Source: Luidia sarsii (Eukaryota; Echinodermata; Asteroidea; Paxillosida; Luidiidae). From it: DNA of 64,000 nucleotides. The stretch is from contig OX465111.1 of NCBI GenBank assembly GCA_949987565.1, positions 7,874,967 to 7,938,966 of the forward strand, in the 5' to 3' direction. A program made the translations under genes and the position numbers. Below, piece by piece: positions 1 to 11,764 of the stretch. The first letter of the stretch is position 1; each line of letters opens with the position of its first letter. Under the pieces are notes generated by a model, which was not told the origin of the DNA, did no database searches, and saw nothing but the letters and a program-made list of their open reading frames with translations.

Positions 1-170
1 TTCCCAAATAGTCAACTAATCTTTGCTGTGGTGGGGGTGCCAGTCATAAGCATTTAACCATTAACTGCCTTATACCGGTATCTCCAGGGATCATGCCCTC
101 GCTTTCATTCAGATGCAAACAACCCAATGTTGTAAACCTGTCTACAGCAGTTTGGGGATCACACAGCGAG
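1..170 (-). mobile_element. tRNA-derived SINE body fragment (family A)
   Basis: The segment with AAGCATTTAACCATTAACTGC, TTCATTCAGATGCAAACAAC and TTGTAAACCTGTCTACAGCAGTTTGGGGATCACAC recurs at 1380-1500 and 4255-4380, and inverted at 5855-5935. In the 4118-4380 copy it is joined to a tRNA-like head, which identifies the family. Confidence 0.5.
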
Positions 171-459
171 GGTGCAGCTTTTTAAACTATGTTTTCAATC
201 AAATAAAGTAAAGCAAAACTGACTCACTTTTGGTATACTTTATTTTGCATGCAACCTAACAACCTAACAGTCACTCCCAACAAATTGGCATTCTAACAAA
301 CCCCAAAACAAACGGAAAAGTACGGTACATGTACAGTATTAAGCAAATTTCTGTTATTATTCAATGTACAGTAATATACAGAAATGTTGCGTATTGCAGA
401 CAGACATGGACGATCAAAATGCAAATCTGGAAAATAATTTTTCGATCCAAGCAGAACTA

Positions 460-540
460 GTCTGTCTATTTGTCTGTATGTCCATCCGTCTGTCTGTCCG
501 TTGATCTGTTCATCTGCCCATTTGTCTGTCTGTCTGCCTT
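460..540. repeat. CTGT-type microsatellite
   Basis: Degenerate (CTGT/CCGT)n in the intron before the first visible ABCA2 exon. Confidence 0.7.
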
Positions 541-721
541 TGTGATCCAAACGTCAGGCCCCTCTAAATTTTTGAGAGGCAATGGGTTAAAGTTGAGACC
601 TAAATTTGAACCATTTGCCACCTCTGTTTATTTAAGCACAAATTCACAACTCCAAGCCTCTCTGCATTATTGTTTGCTTTCAAGCTCATGCAATGCCTTA
701 ATTCCTGCTTGCTTGATGCAG

Positions 722-3700
722 GCATGGTTCAGTCATAAGGGATACCACTCCCTGCCCACCTACATCAATGTCCTGAACAATGCCATCCTGAGAGCTAACC
801 TGGACCCCGATGTGCACGGCAACCCATCGGCTTATGGCATCACCGTCATCAACCATCCCGTCAACAAGACTGGCTGGCAGCTCGAGGAGGAGTTTGTGTG
901 AGTCAAACAGCTGGCTGTCTGTCCGTCTGCCTGTCCATCTCTATGTCTGTCTGTGTCTGGGTTTTTCTGCCTGTCCGTCTGTGTCTCTCTGTCTGCCTGT
1001 CTCTCTTTCTGCCTTTCTTTATCTGTCTGTCTGTGTGTCTGAGTCTATGTTTTCTGCCTGCTTGTCTATCTGTTTGCCCGGTGTCTGGCTGGCTGTGTGT
1101 GTCTGTCTGTCCATCTACTGTATCTTTCTGTTTGTCTGACTTTGTCTATCTGTCTGTCTGTGTCTACGTGGCTGCCTACCTATTTGTCTGCTGTGTCTAT
1201 CTGATTTCCAGGCTGTTTGGCTTTCTGTGTGTCTGTGTCTGCCTGTCTGTCAGTCTCAGTCTATCGTTCTGTTGGTCTGTCTGTATCTGTCTGTCTGCTC
1301 ATACATACATACATACATCCCTGTTCAGCACTTGGGTGGGAGTCTCCCAAATACTGCTTTTGCTTTTAGCATTAACTGTCAGAAGCATTTAACCATTAAT
1401 TGCTGTATATCTCCAGGCATCACGCCGTCATTTTCATTCAGATGCAAACAACTTGTTGTAAACCTGGCTACAGCAGTTTGGGGATCAGACAAAGTGTGAT
1501 TCATAGAAACCTTTCATATATCCTCCATTCACAGTAACCGTCAGTCCACTAACGTCCTGATTGCAATCTTCATCATCGTTGCGATGTCCTTTGTACCGGC
1601 TGGCTTCGTGGTCTTCCTGGTCATTGAGCGTTCGACCAAGGCCAAGCACCTGGAGTATGTCAGTGGGATGCGACCCCTTGTCTACTGGGTCTCCAACTTC
1701 TTCTGGGACATGGTAAGAATGGAGGTTTGTGCATTGCATCAGACTAGTCACCCCCTCCCAGTGGCTGGCAATCTACCACCAGTAGGGATGGAGATTTATG
1801 CCTTGCTTCAGACTTGTCACCCGCTTCCAGTTGTGTTTGTCAGCCTTGGCTGGTAGTCTACCACCAATAGGGATGGAGACTCGTACCTTGCTTCAGTATA
1901 GTCCTCCCCTCCCAGTACTATATGTCAGCCTTGGCTGGCATTCGACCACCAATAGGGATGGAGGCCTATGCCTTGCTTCAGACTAGTCACCCCCTCCCAA
2001 TTCTATTTGCCAGCCTTGGCTGTAATTGAAGGCTTACACCTTTTTATACTGAAGTACTGGTAGGTCACACATTTTGCCTGTCTGCCTTGTCTTGTCTGGT
2101 GCCAGATGGCCTACCTTCTGCCAGCAACCTGCTGCATTCTCATCCTCATCCTGTTTGATGTTCCGGCCTACTCCTCCAAGACCAACCTGCCGGGTGTAGT
2201 GGTGCTCTTTCTGCTCTATGGGTAAGCTCTCCATATTCATTTCATATTTATCTATACAGTACTGCTTAGAAGTAAGTACCCACGAGCGAGTGAGTACGAG
2301 GGGATACGAGCGCTGTCGAGTGTCTCGTAAACGCTCGAGCGCACTCGAACAAACTCGCCAGCACATACAGGCGCTCGTAAGCCCTCGCTCGAACTCGCTC
2401 GAAAACAGCCTGCGAGCGCTTGCGAGTATTCACTGACCCGTGATCGTCCAGTTGGGCTCGCCGTGAACAAAGATTGAGCGGACCAACTACTGTTGGTTTC
2501 ATCTTTTTGACAAGTGGCAAAGAAAATGTTGACTGGACCAAGACTTGAACCGGAGACCTCTGGTCCATACCATCCGAGCTATCCACCCCTTAAATGGCTG
2601 TCTTCCGAAATAGTCCGCTAGTCTTTTTTGTGAACTGTAGAGTCGACCCCTAATCTGCGAGCGATCTCATTTTGCACCATCCTGTTTCCGTGGACCTGCC
2701 AGGTTTTCCATGACGCCCATCATGTACCCGGCCTCCTTCCTGTTCACCGAGTCCAGTTCGGCCTACGTCACCCTGATCGTCCTGAACCTGTTCACCGGAG
2801 TCACCTCCATTATCACCACCTTCATCCTGGAGATCTTCAACACGGATGTGGTGAGCGGGCTCGTTATGGGTGTAATCGATGCTGTATGTTAAGGGTTAAG
2901 GACTACTTACGGCCGTTTTTGAAAATGAAGGCTCAGGCTTGGGCTCAGGCTTTGTCTCCGTATGACAAAACCTGAAAATCCAGGTTGTGGTTTGTTGCCG
3001 AATTTGAAGGTTTGATGGCTTGATGTGTACAGGGTATTCCCCAAGAAACTGGGGCCAAACGCCTGTGCCTGTGATATTATAACGAGTAAGAAAGGCCTTT
3101 GAGAAAGGTCCTGCTAGGATAGAAACGTCAGGCCCACTAAATTTTAGAGTAAGATAAATATTACAGAATCCTAAGCCAGAGCCTAAGCCTTCATTTTGAA
3201 AACGGCCTACAGTATGTCATCTGCAAAAGGTTCTTGTGTGTGCAACTCTTGAAGGACCGAGCAACCTTGTCATTAATCATTCCAACAATAATTACTGCAA
3301 GGCTGTTCCAGATTGAATCGTTTTCAGATTGAGTTGTTTATATATGAATGAAAGTGGGGCATGATCCCTGGAGATGTACGGCAGTTAATGGTCAATTGAT
3401 CTTGAACAGCTACATGTAACTTAGTAATGCCTCCTTCCACTACAGGATCTTGAGAGCTTGTACACACAGCTAGACAAGCTCTTCCTGATGTTCCCCAACT
3501 ACTGCCTGGGCAAAGCCTTAATGGACCTGTCCTTCAATGAGTACATGAACGAGTACTACTACATGATAGGTAAGTACATGTAGTCTGCCAACCGATTGGA
3601 CATTGGGACATTGGACATTTTTGGAAAATCTGCCATTGACATTTTTGTCTTGTAATGCACGATTGTTTGTTTGTTTGGTGTGATAGGGGCTTAGGTAGGA

Positions 3701-6506
3701 ACACTGTTTATGTGCTGTGAACAGTGAGGCGGATATGGGTTAACATTGATTGGGTAGAAAGTAGCCGTTCTCTCAAATCAGAGTGTGGATGGAGCTTTGT
3801 CTAGACGAGACTGATGCTTTTGTGTGTGTGTGTGTTATCTTTCTGAAGGCATGGAGGACGAGATGCAGAGTCCCTACCAGTGGGAGTTGCTGTATCGCAT
3901 CTTTGCCATCATGGCCTGCGAGGGCATCATAGCCTTTGTCTTCACGCTGCTCTGCGAGTGCCGCTTCTTCATCAAGCCCAGGTGAGTGGCTCCAACATCG
4001 CCACCCCCCCCCCCCCCCCCCAGCTGGTTGCTGAGTGGTGCACCACGGCCATCATCCTGTCAGGTTTTGTTTGATTCTGTTAGAGTTTGTTTGATTATGT
4101 TACATATTGAAAAAAATGACAGAGAAAACTTTGACTGGGTTGGAACTTGAACCTGAGACCTCTGGTTTTGCGTACCGGTGTTCTTACCATCTGAGTTTTC
4201 CAGCCCCCAGATGGCGGCCTTCCCAAATAGTTTTTGCTGGGATGTGGGTACCAGTCAGAAGCTTTTAACCATTAACTGCTTTATATCTCTAAGGATCACA
4301 CCCCTGTTTTCATTCAGATGCAAACAAAACAACCGATTGTTGTAAACCTGGCTACAGCTGATTGTATAGTGTACCACAAAAAGGGGATGTAGCTTTTTCA
4401 AACAAGTCAGACAAATAAAGATAAAGACCTGGACTTTTTGACAAATTGGCCCCCAAAAATCTGAGAATCTCTCAAAATATGTCAGATTCTGTTTCATGCT
4501 TTACCGGTTCTTTGCTACCAACCTTCTTGAGCATAGGAAACAAACTTGAGGAAACAAACCTGACCTCGGTAGGAAGTGGTGTTTAATAGCGAACTTATGT
4601 TTCTTTCTTGTCGTTCCTTTCTACAGGAGGACACGGTGCTCGAATCAGTCGGTGGTAGACGAGACGGAGGAGGATGAGGACGTGAAGGAGGAGAGGGAGA
4701 GAGTCCTGAGTGGCCAGGCTAAGAATGACGTGCTTTGCCTCAAGCGACTGTCCAAGGTGCGTCAGGTCAAGGGTCAGGTCACCGCTTGCCCAGTGGAAAC
4801 AAAGAATGGGGACTGAAAGACATCCTGAAGATGTAATACACCAAAATTTGGCAAACTACTAAATTGTGAGGGGCTCGGCAAAAAGTAGTCATATTGACTG
4901 GTCACCTGACTGAGTGAGTCATCCGAGCATGTCAGGAATGCATATTCATAAGCATCATTGGTTGGCCATTCTGATTGGGTCCCATACTGGTCACCTGACT
5001 GAAAGAATGGATCCGAGTGAGAGAGAGCATCTGGGTGTGTCAGAAATGCATATTCATTAGCACCTTCTTTCGGCCATTTTGATTGGGTCCTAGTTGGTCA
5101 CCTGATTGAATGGATGCATCTGAGTGGGAGTGAGCCAGCTGAGCGTACCAGTTATGCATATTCATGAGAACCCGGATCTTCTGAGACCCATACTCCTTAA
5201 AAAGAGATGACCTACCCGTACATGGTTTCACCGCAAACGTTCAATAGTGATTCCACCTTGTAAACTTTCAAGTTTTTTTTTCTGATTCCTTTTGCACGAC
5301 TGTGACTCGTGCCAAACCGGTAATGTCAATGCTAAGGCAATGTCATCCTTGTTTTGGTTAACAATCTGTGTAGATGTACAAGACAAGGCCCTTCGGCTCT
5401 CATCTTGCTGTGGACAAGCTTTGCCTCGGCGTTCCCCAAGGAGAGGTATGGTCTGGATGGAACCCAGAGGAACCCAGAGGAACACAGGATTGTTGTAAAC
5501 TGCTTACTGGGGCTGGGCAAATCGACCGGGTGCCTGAAACCCGACTGAAATAAGCGGGTAGCCGGTTTCAGTCTGTCAATTTTATTAACCCTAACCGGTA
5601 TTGAAACCACAATTAACCACATGGTTTTTCCTGTGGGAGGATAAGGGCCATGCACAAGGACATTCCACAGCGGGTTTTTTGTGCTGACCTGTGGTATGTG
5701 AGCCTACACCCCTGTGGGCACTGTGGTAAATTGCGGCATACAGTGTGTGTCCTATGCGGGAGGTGCAAAGCGTTAGGGTTTATTTATTGTTTAAAAAAGT
5801 TCCAGGACATTTTTTCCCCTTTATTTGCTTGGCTTTTATATGCATCCACTTTGTGTGATCCCTGAGCTGCTGTAGCCAGGTTTACAACTATTGGTTGTTT
5901 GCAACTGAATGAAATTGAGGGTGTGATCCCAGTTAATTATTGAATTACTGGTGCCCTAGTCAACTAGTTGACTATTCAGTAAGGCCACCATCTAAGGGCT
6001 GGAAAGCTCCCCATTGGACTCTTTTTCTTTGCCAAACTAAGGCAACTTTGCTAAAGAATGATCAATTTATATACAATGCAAATGCGAGGTAAACTTATAT
6101 CCTTGCTAAGCCAGAGGTATTGAGTTCATGAATCTATCAAGTAAACTTTTTTATTTTTTATTGTTTCACTTTTTTTCCTGTCTGTTTTCCAGTGCTTTGG
6201 CCTGTTGGGAGTGAATGGTGCAGGCAAGACAACCACGTTCAAGATGCTCACTGGAGACGAGTCTATCTCGCAGGGCGACGCTTTCCTGAACAGTCACAGG
6301 TATGTTCATTGGATTTCTGTCGGGAGACTGTCCAGAGGTCTGGATTGAGGTGTTGGTCTTTACCGATGCTCCCTGATAACTTCAGTCATTCTGGTTAGTG
6401 TGCTTCTTTCCTTTTTGACTTTTTTTTTTATCTCTGTCTGCCTCTGCCTCTGCCTCTGCCTCTGCCTCTGCCTCTGCCTCTGCCTCTGCCTCTGCCTCTG
6501 CCTCTG

Positions 6507-6561
<55 letters not shown>

Positions 6562-9500
6562 CTCTGCCTCTGCCTCTGCCTCTGCCTCTGCCTCTGCCTC
6601 TGCCTCTGCCTCTGCCTCTGCCTCTGCCTCTGGCTCTGCCTCTGCCTTTGCCTCTGACTCTGCCTCTGCCTCTGCCTCTGCCTCTGACTCTGCCACTGCC
6701 TCTGCATCTGCCTCTGCCCCTCTCTCTCTCTCCCTCTGTCCCTCCTCCCTCTCCCACCCCCGCTCTCGGTGCCATATTCCTTGGTGGGGTTTGCTTTCTC
6801 CAGCAGCTCAACCTCCTGACGATTTATCCCTCTTTCTTGTTCACCAGTCTTTCAGGCTGGTCATCCAAGTCACCCATCTCTTTCCTCTGTTCCTCTTCCA
6901 TTCTCTCTGTTTTCTTTTAAAGCCCGGGTTTTCATTTCTCCCCAACCCTTACATTTTCTTCACAGACGATTTGTTTCAAGGCCTCATGAGGCTGCAGTGA
7001 GCCATGCCAGCATTGCTGTTTTGATTGTCTTGTCTGTAATTGCTGTGCCTTGTGTCTCCCTGTCGAATGTAGCGTCCACAAGGACATGCTGAAAGTGCAG
7101 CGTCTGATCGGCTACTGTCCTCAGTTTGATGCCTTGTTTGACGACCTGACAGCCCGGGAACATCTGACCCTGTATGCCAGACTGAAAGGCATCCCCACCT
7201 CTCAACAGAAGCAGGTAACTGTGTGGCGTATATCCAGGGCCAGAGCAGAGCTTTGTCCTTTGCACTTTGATGCACGATAGGAAACTATGGGCAGGGTGCA
7301 CAGCTGCCAGCTTCTTGTCTAATTGAGGGCTGATGATGATTTTGATCGAGGAGGAGTTGGAGGAGGAGTTGGAGGAGGAAGGGGAGGATGGTTTGTGATG
7401 AGGATGATGGTGCCAGTGGTGTTGGTGTCAGCAGTGATGGCAGTGATGATGGTGGTGGCGGTGATAGTGGTGATTGTGATGATGGCGGTAATGGTGATGA
7501 TGGTGGTGATTGTGATGATGGCAGTAGTGGTGATGATGGTGGTGATTGTGATGATGGCGGTAATGGTGATGATGGTGGTGATTGTGATGATGGCGGTAAT
7601 GGCGATGATGGTGGGAATGGTGATGATGGTGGTGATGGTGATGATGGTGATGATGGTTGGTGATGATGGTGGTGATGATGGTAGTTTTGGCAGTAATGGT
7701 GATGATGGCGGTAATTGTGATGATTGTGATGATGGTTTTTGATGATTGTAGTTTTGGTGATGATGGTGGTAATGTCGGGAATGGTGATGATGGTGATGAT
7801 GGCAGTGATGGTGGTGATGGTGTTGAGGATGATGAAGATAGTGAATGTGATGAAATGATGATGATGTGGATTATAAGGATGGAATGATGAGAGTGATGAT
7901 AAGGATGATAAGGATGATGACATCAATGACAACGAATGGCAATCAATGGCTTAACCCTTACTTGTTTTTTTTCTTCAGGTTGTGGACTGGGCGATACGTC
8001 GAGTGGCTCTAAGCCAGTATGCCACCAAACCAGCTGGCACCTACAGTGGAGGCAATAAGCGTAAACTCTCAACAGCCATTGCCTTGCTTGGCCATCCCCC
8101 GATCATATTCATGGTAAGCCCTCAACAACCCAATCATTTACATTCCCTCCCATGCAAATAGTTTTGATGCATAGCGGTGCCTGTCATTATACAGATTCGA
8201 ATGCACCACACAACCTCGACCAGCTCAACGTTTTAGTGGCTAAGATGTCTCCACTGGATGGTGGGAGTCTTGGATTTGAAGCCCTTGAGTTTCCTGTATT
8301 TTATTGTCAGCAGGGATTTGGATGAAGCACTGAGCATGCACCGAGCAATGCAAACCCTCATAAGTTTACATTCTCCCTGATACAGAACTCCTCCATAGAT
8401 GCAACGTGGTGCCGGCCACTATACAAATTCAAATCCACCACAGGACCTCGACCATCTTGGTCACCCTACTTCTTGTGTTCAGTGCCCATTCCTATTGAGG
8501 AATTCACAAAGGCACTAACCCACATGCGGGGAGTTTCGAGACCCAGTACACGCACAAAAGAAACTAGCCTACACAAAATGTATTGTCAGCTGCTTGGTGC
8601 AGCCCCTAACATTATGCAACAGTCAACTTAAAGCGATTAATTCAACCCTGCTTGTGACAGTCTCTGCACTGAGAAGCAGGCAGGAGTCACCGGTTTAAGC
8701 GATTTGTGTAGTGCTTGTGCCTTGTCACTTGATCACCCTGTACGTTGTATTATTTGCCAGGACGAGCCCACCACAGGCATGGATCCCCATTCCCGTCGAT
8801 TCCTCTGGGATCTGATTCGCTCCATCATACAGGAGGGCAGGTCCGTCATCCTCACGTCTCACAGGTACGCAGTCTGTATCTAAGTTTTTTTTTTCTAAGG
8901 TGTTTTTCTGGGTTTGCCCTGCTTGCTGTATACAAGCACTGCGTGCTCGGTTATTTACCCAATTGCTTGCTGAAAAAAAATGTACAGGCAGCTCGGGCAG
9001 AGGTCCTTACCACTTGACCACCGAGGTGATGCAAAATCATATTATATCGTTTATGCGATATATGTAGTGCCTTCTTGAGAAGTCACTGGCCTAAGGGTTT
9101 CATGCCACCTCATCTTGACTTCTGTTTGTTGCCTTCCTGTGTGGCTCCAGCATGGAGGAGTGTGAAGCCCTGTGCACTCGTCTGGCCATCATGGTGAACG
9201 GCACCCTCCGCTGCCTTGGCAGTGCCCAGCACCTACGCAACAAGTTCGGTGACGGCTACTCCATCACCCTCCGAGTGCGCGGGCCGAACCCCGACCTCCG
9301 ACCTGTGACCCGCTTCTTTGGACAGACATTCCCATACGCCCTACTGAAGGTAAGTGACTGCCCGTGCTGTGCCACTAATCTTTTGAAATGTTTCCATGTG
9401 TCCAGACTCATTTGCACTGGGAATGTGTATTTGAGTCTGATTCAAAGCCTGTGTCACATCTCTTGAGTTCATGTCCGAGTTCCGAGTCATCCAGGTCAAG

Positions 9501-11188
9501 TTTGAGCAAGCATGCTGGTAAGTGAGCGATCAAGCAAGCAAGGAGCAATTGACCAAGCGAATAATCAAGCAAGCAAGCAAGCAAGGAGCTCTTGAGCTCT
9601 TGAGCGAGCAACCAGGCAAGCAAGCAAGCAAGGCAGCAATTGAGCAAGCAAGCAATTAAGTTAGCAAACAAGCAAGTGAACAAGCAATCAAGCAAGCAAT
9701 CAGTCAAGCAAGCAAGGCAGCAATTGACCAAGCAAGCGAGCAAGTGCTTGAGTGAGTGAGCCAGCAAACAGGCAGGCAAGCAAGCAAGCAAACATGCAGG
9801 CAAGCAAGTAAACAGGCAGGCAAGCAAGCAGACAAAGCATCTTGACCCCTTGATGACCACTCGCATCTTCTTGACTGGTCTGCTTGCAGGAGGAGCATCA
9901 CAGCATCCTGCAGTATGAGATCCCCCTGGAGGAGGTGTCCCTGAAGCAGCTCTTTGGTCGCTTGGAAGACGTGCGCGACTCCCTACAGCTGGAGGACTTC
10001 TCCATCAGTCAAATCACCCTGGACAACGTGAGCAAGCTTTCATACCTCAGACCCAAAATGCAGAGGGGCCCTGACAGTTATCAATTCGATGTGATTAGCA
10101 CTGAGTTAATCACGTCGCACAGGGCAAACCCTCATTGAATTACATTCTCCTCGATGCATCATGCTATATCTATGATGCAATGCGGTACCTTTCGCTATGC
10201 AATATTCGAATCCACCACACGACCTCGACCAGCTCGGTGGTCAAGTGGTTAGGACGTCTGCACAAGAAAGCAGTTTGATTCCCGCCCGTGCTGCCTGAAT
10301 TTGTTTCATCTGGCATTGGGCAAAGCACTCCGTGTTTATCGTGTCTAGCAGGGCAAATTCTCATTGAACACATGCTGTTATTGCTTGAATTCACAGGTAT
10401 TTATTGTGCCCAATTGCTTTGGGAGTTTTGAAAACGGCACATTGTTAAAATGGGCATTGCGGTCATGGGCATTGAAAAGTGGCCTGGTGCAATGTGGCTC
10501 TGTTCTCAGGGGGCTTACGGTTGTGAACAAAGGGACTTCAGCAGAAGGAGTGACGTGGGTTGACTGTCGTTGGTCCCTCTCTTAGGTGTTTGTCAACTTT
10601 GCTAAGCAGCAGTTGGAGAAGCAGGACGTGCTGGACTCGGTCAACCACCAGAGGAAGAGACGGAGGCGGCTGGAGAAGCGGCAGAGCAAGGCCGAGATGC
10701 AGCCCCTCCTCCTGGACGACGAGTTCCTCTGCGAGGAGGAGGAGGAGGAGGAGGAGGTGGAGGACGGCTCGGGCCGGCGCAGGTCGCCGGCACGGCCGAC
10801 CGGCCTGGGCCCGGCCCGGCGCCGCTTCCTGCGACCATGGAAGCTCCTGCGAGGGCGCTGTCGCCGGGCGGCCGCCCCGCAGCACGGCGCGTGGCCCGGG
10901 GACGACGACTACGGCCAGGACTCGGACGACGAGCCGCTGCTGGACCTTGGCGCCAGCAGGCTGCAGTCGTTTGCCGGCGACGGCGACGAGCCCTTGCTGG
11001 ACCTGAGCCAGGGCGGTTGCCCGCAGCCCGGCCCATCGCCGAGAGTGAATGGGCGCAGCGGGGGCTACCCCTGGGCGCTGGGTGGGGGACCGGCCCAAGG
11101 CAACAACGAGCTCTTGTTGGGAGACTGCGATGAGGACGACAAGATGCTGCCCTTAGACGCGTCATCGGTGAGTGACTGGCAACCGTGA
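722..11188 (+). CDS. ABCA2: ABCA2-like ABC transporter, 3' part (15 exons)
   Basis: Full-size ABCA lipid transporter; the 5' half lies outside the window. Exons by splice sites and matching phases: 722-897, 1535-1712, 2106-2221, 2703-2850, 3446-3569, 3849-3981, 4627-4756, 5374-5445, 6193-6299, 7073-7214, 7979-8113, 8761-8864, 9151-9349, 9890-10027, 10586-11188 (stop TGA). They join in frame to 834 codons. The first six exons cover the end of the second membrane domain ([29 protein letters not shown]). Nucleotide-binding domain 2 has Walker [12 protein letters not shown]-loop YCPQFDALF, signature [12 protein letters not shown], Walker [14 protein letters not shown] and H-loop TSHSMEEC. HSLPTY near the start, [12 protein letters not shown] before the NBD and a long tail after VFVNFAK are, from recall of the family, closer to ABCA2 (endolysosomal sterol/sphingolipid transporter) than to ABCA1/4/7. 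The 72-bp exon 5374-5445 is short and easily missed. The tail (about 200 residues) is longer than I recall for vertebrate ABCA2 and rich in acidic dileucine motifs. Confidence 0.88.
901..1310. repeat. CTGTCTGC-type microsatellite in ABCA2 intron
   Basis: About 400 bp of degenerate CTGT/CTGC/CTGG words immediately after a splice donor, ending in (CATA)n. Pyrimidine-rich on the coding strand. Confidence 0.85.
1735..2030. repeat. 85-bp minisatellite in ABCA2 intron
   Basis: About 3.5 units with AGGGATGGAG, GCCTTGCTTCAGACT and GTCAGCCTTGGCTGG. Same family as the 93-bp array at 11765-12480. Confidence 0.8.
2270..2430. repeat. Irregular CGAGCGC-rich tract
   Basis: Many CTCGAGCGC, GCTCGTA and ACTCGC words in both orientations within an otherwise ordinary ABCA2 intron, so the tract can fold on itself. 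No family recognised. Confidence 0.5.
2911..3207. mobile_element. GGCCGTTT MITE (PIF/Harbinger-like), copy 1
   Basis: In an ABCA2 intron. Inverted termini start GGCCGTTT..GAAAATGAAGGCT and run imperfectly about 40 bp; the flanks TAC/TAC suggest a 3-bp target-site duplication. It is interrupted by a 55-bp insert at 3092-3146 flanked by GAGTAAGA (3084-3091 and 3147-3154). Copy 2 (50963-51204) lacks the insert and shows the empty site. Confidence 0.65.
4118..4380 (-). mobile_element. tRNA-derived SINE (family A), most complete copy
   Basis: Read on the minus strand, the head gives GGGCTGGA..CTCAGATGGTAAGA (A-box-like), then AGAGGTCTCAGGTTCAAGTTCC (B-box-like), followed by the shared body. Other heads: 2525-2640, 30110-30230 and 33075-33150 (minus), and 5945-6020 (plus). 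Copies sit in introns and spacers. Confidence 0.6.
4897..5180. repeat. Three-unit tandem repeat (~88-108 bp) in ABCA2 intron
   Basis: Units start TGGTCACCTGACTG at about 4898, 4986 and 5094; each contains AATGCATATTCAT, and the first two end in TTGATTGGGTCC or a close variant. Confidence 0.75.
6437..6722. repeat. (GCCTCT)n / (GGCTCT)n hexanucleotide repeat in ABCA2 intron
   Basis: A block of GCCTCT, a central block of GGCTCT (about 6504-6564), then GCCTCT again, just downstream of the Walker A exon. Six-base units leave every frame open, which explains the spurious long ORFs. Confidence 0.9.
7325..7925. repeat. GATGATGGTGGTGATT minisatellite in ABCA2 intron
   Basis: GATGATGG/GGTGATTGTGATGATGGCGGTAAT-type units of 15-30 bp over 600 bp between NBD2 exons. 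Confidence 0.85.
9505..9838. repeat. (GCAA)n microsatellite in ABCA2 intron
   Basis: Degenerate GCAAGCAAGCAA/AGCGAGCAAT. A short related (GCAA/GCAT) tract lies at 20145-20210 in PTGES2. Confidence 0.85.
10070..10370 (+). mobile_element. tRNA-derived SINE (family B) in the last ABCA2 intron
   Basis: Contains CACACGACCTCGACCAGCTC then GGTGGTCAAGTGGTTAGGAC (A box) and GTTTGATTCCCGCC (B-box relative). The CGACCTCGACCAGCTC lead-in is shared with the copy at 8200-8340, so this lead-in is part of the element. Confidence 0.5.
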
Positions 11189-11764
11189 CTCTCCCAACCT
11201 TCTCCTGTCTGCCTGTCTCTCTGTCCATGTGCTGTTGTCTGTTTTGTGTTCAAAGTGGGTTTCAGAAACACTTCTGGACATCAGCTAGGAAGCTCTGCTA
11301 CTCAGAGAAAAAAAAGGTCCTTTCCCCTTTGCTCTTTCCCACTTTAATCCGTTCCCTACTGCTTGCCCTTCTCTTTGTTCTCGGCCTATGAGGAAAGTTT
11401 GCATTGATACCATGTAAGCACCATTCCCCTGCTTTCTAGTGCAGATGTCATAACCACTAGACCCCCAAACTGGTCAAAGTCGTGTGGCAGATTCAATTAT
11501 AGACTTCTTATGATTTTGCTTCAATTATGAATTCGCATTGAGTACTGCAGATCTCCATTGAATTGCATTCTCACTAACCTCATTTATCTACGAGGTTTGC
11601 CATTGAGAAATGAGTGTCTGCTAACTGTTGCTTTGGCTAGTCAAACGGATTTGTATTCTTCTTGTGTTGATGCAGGTAAAACTCTCCCTCATGGACATGG
11701 AGATGTGATGACTCAGGAGGCCTCGCTGCAAAACATTTAATCACTATGCTGAGCTGTAGTGTAC

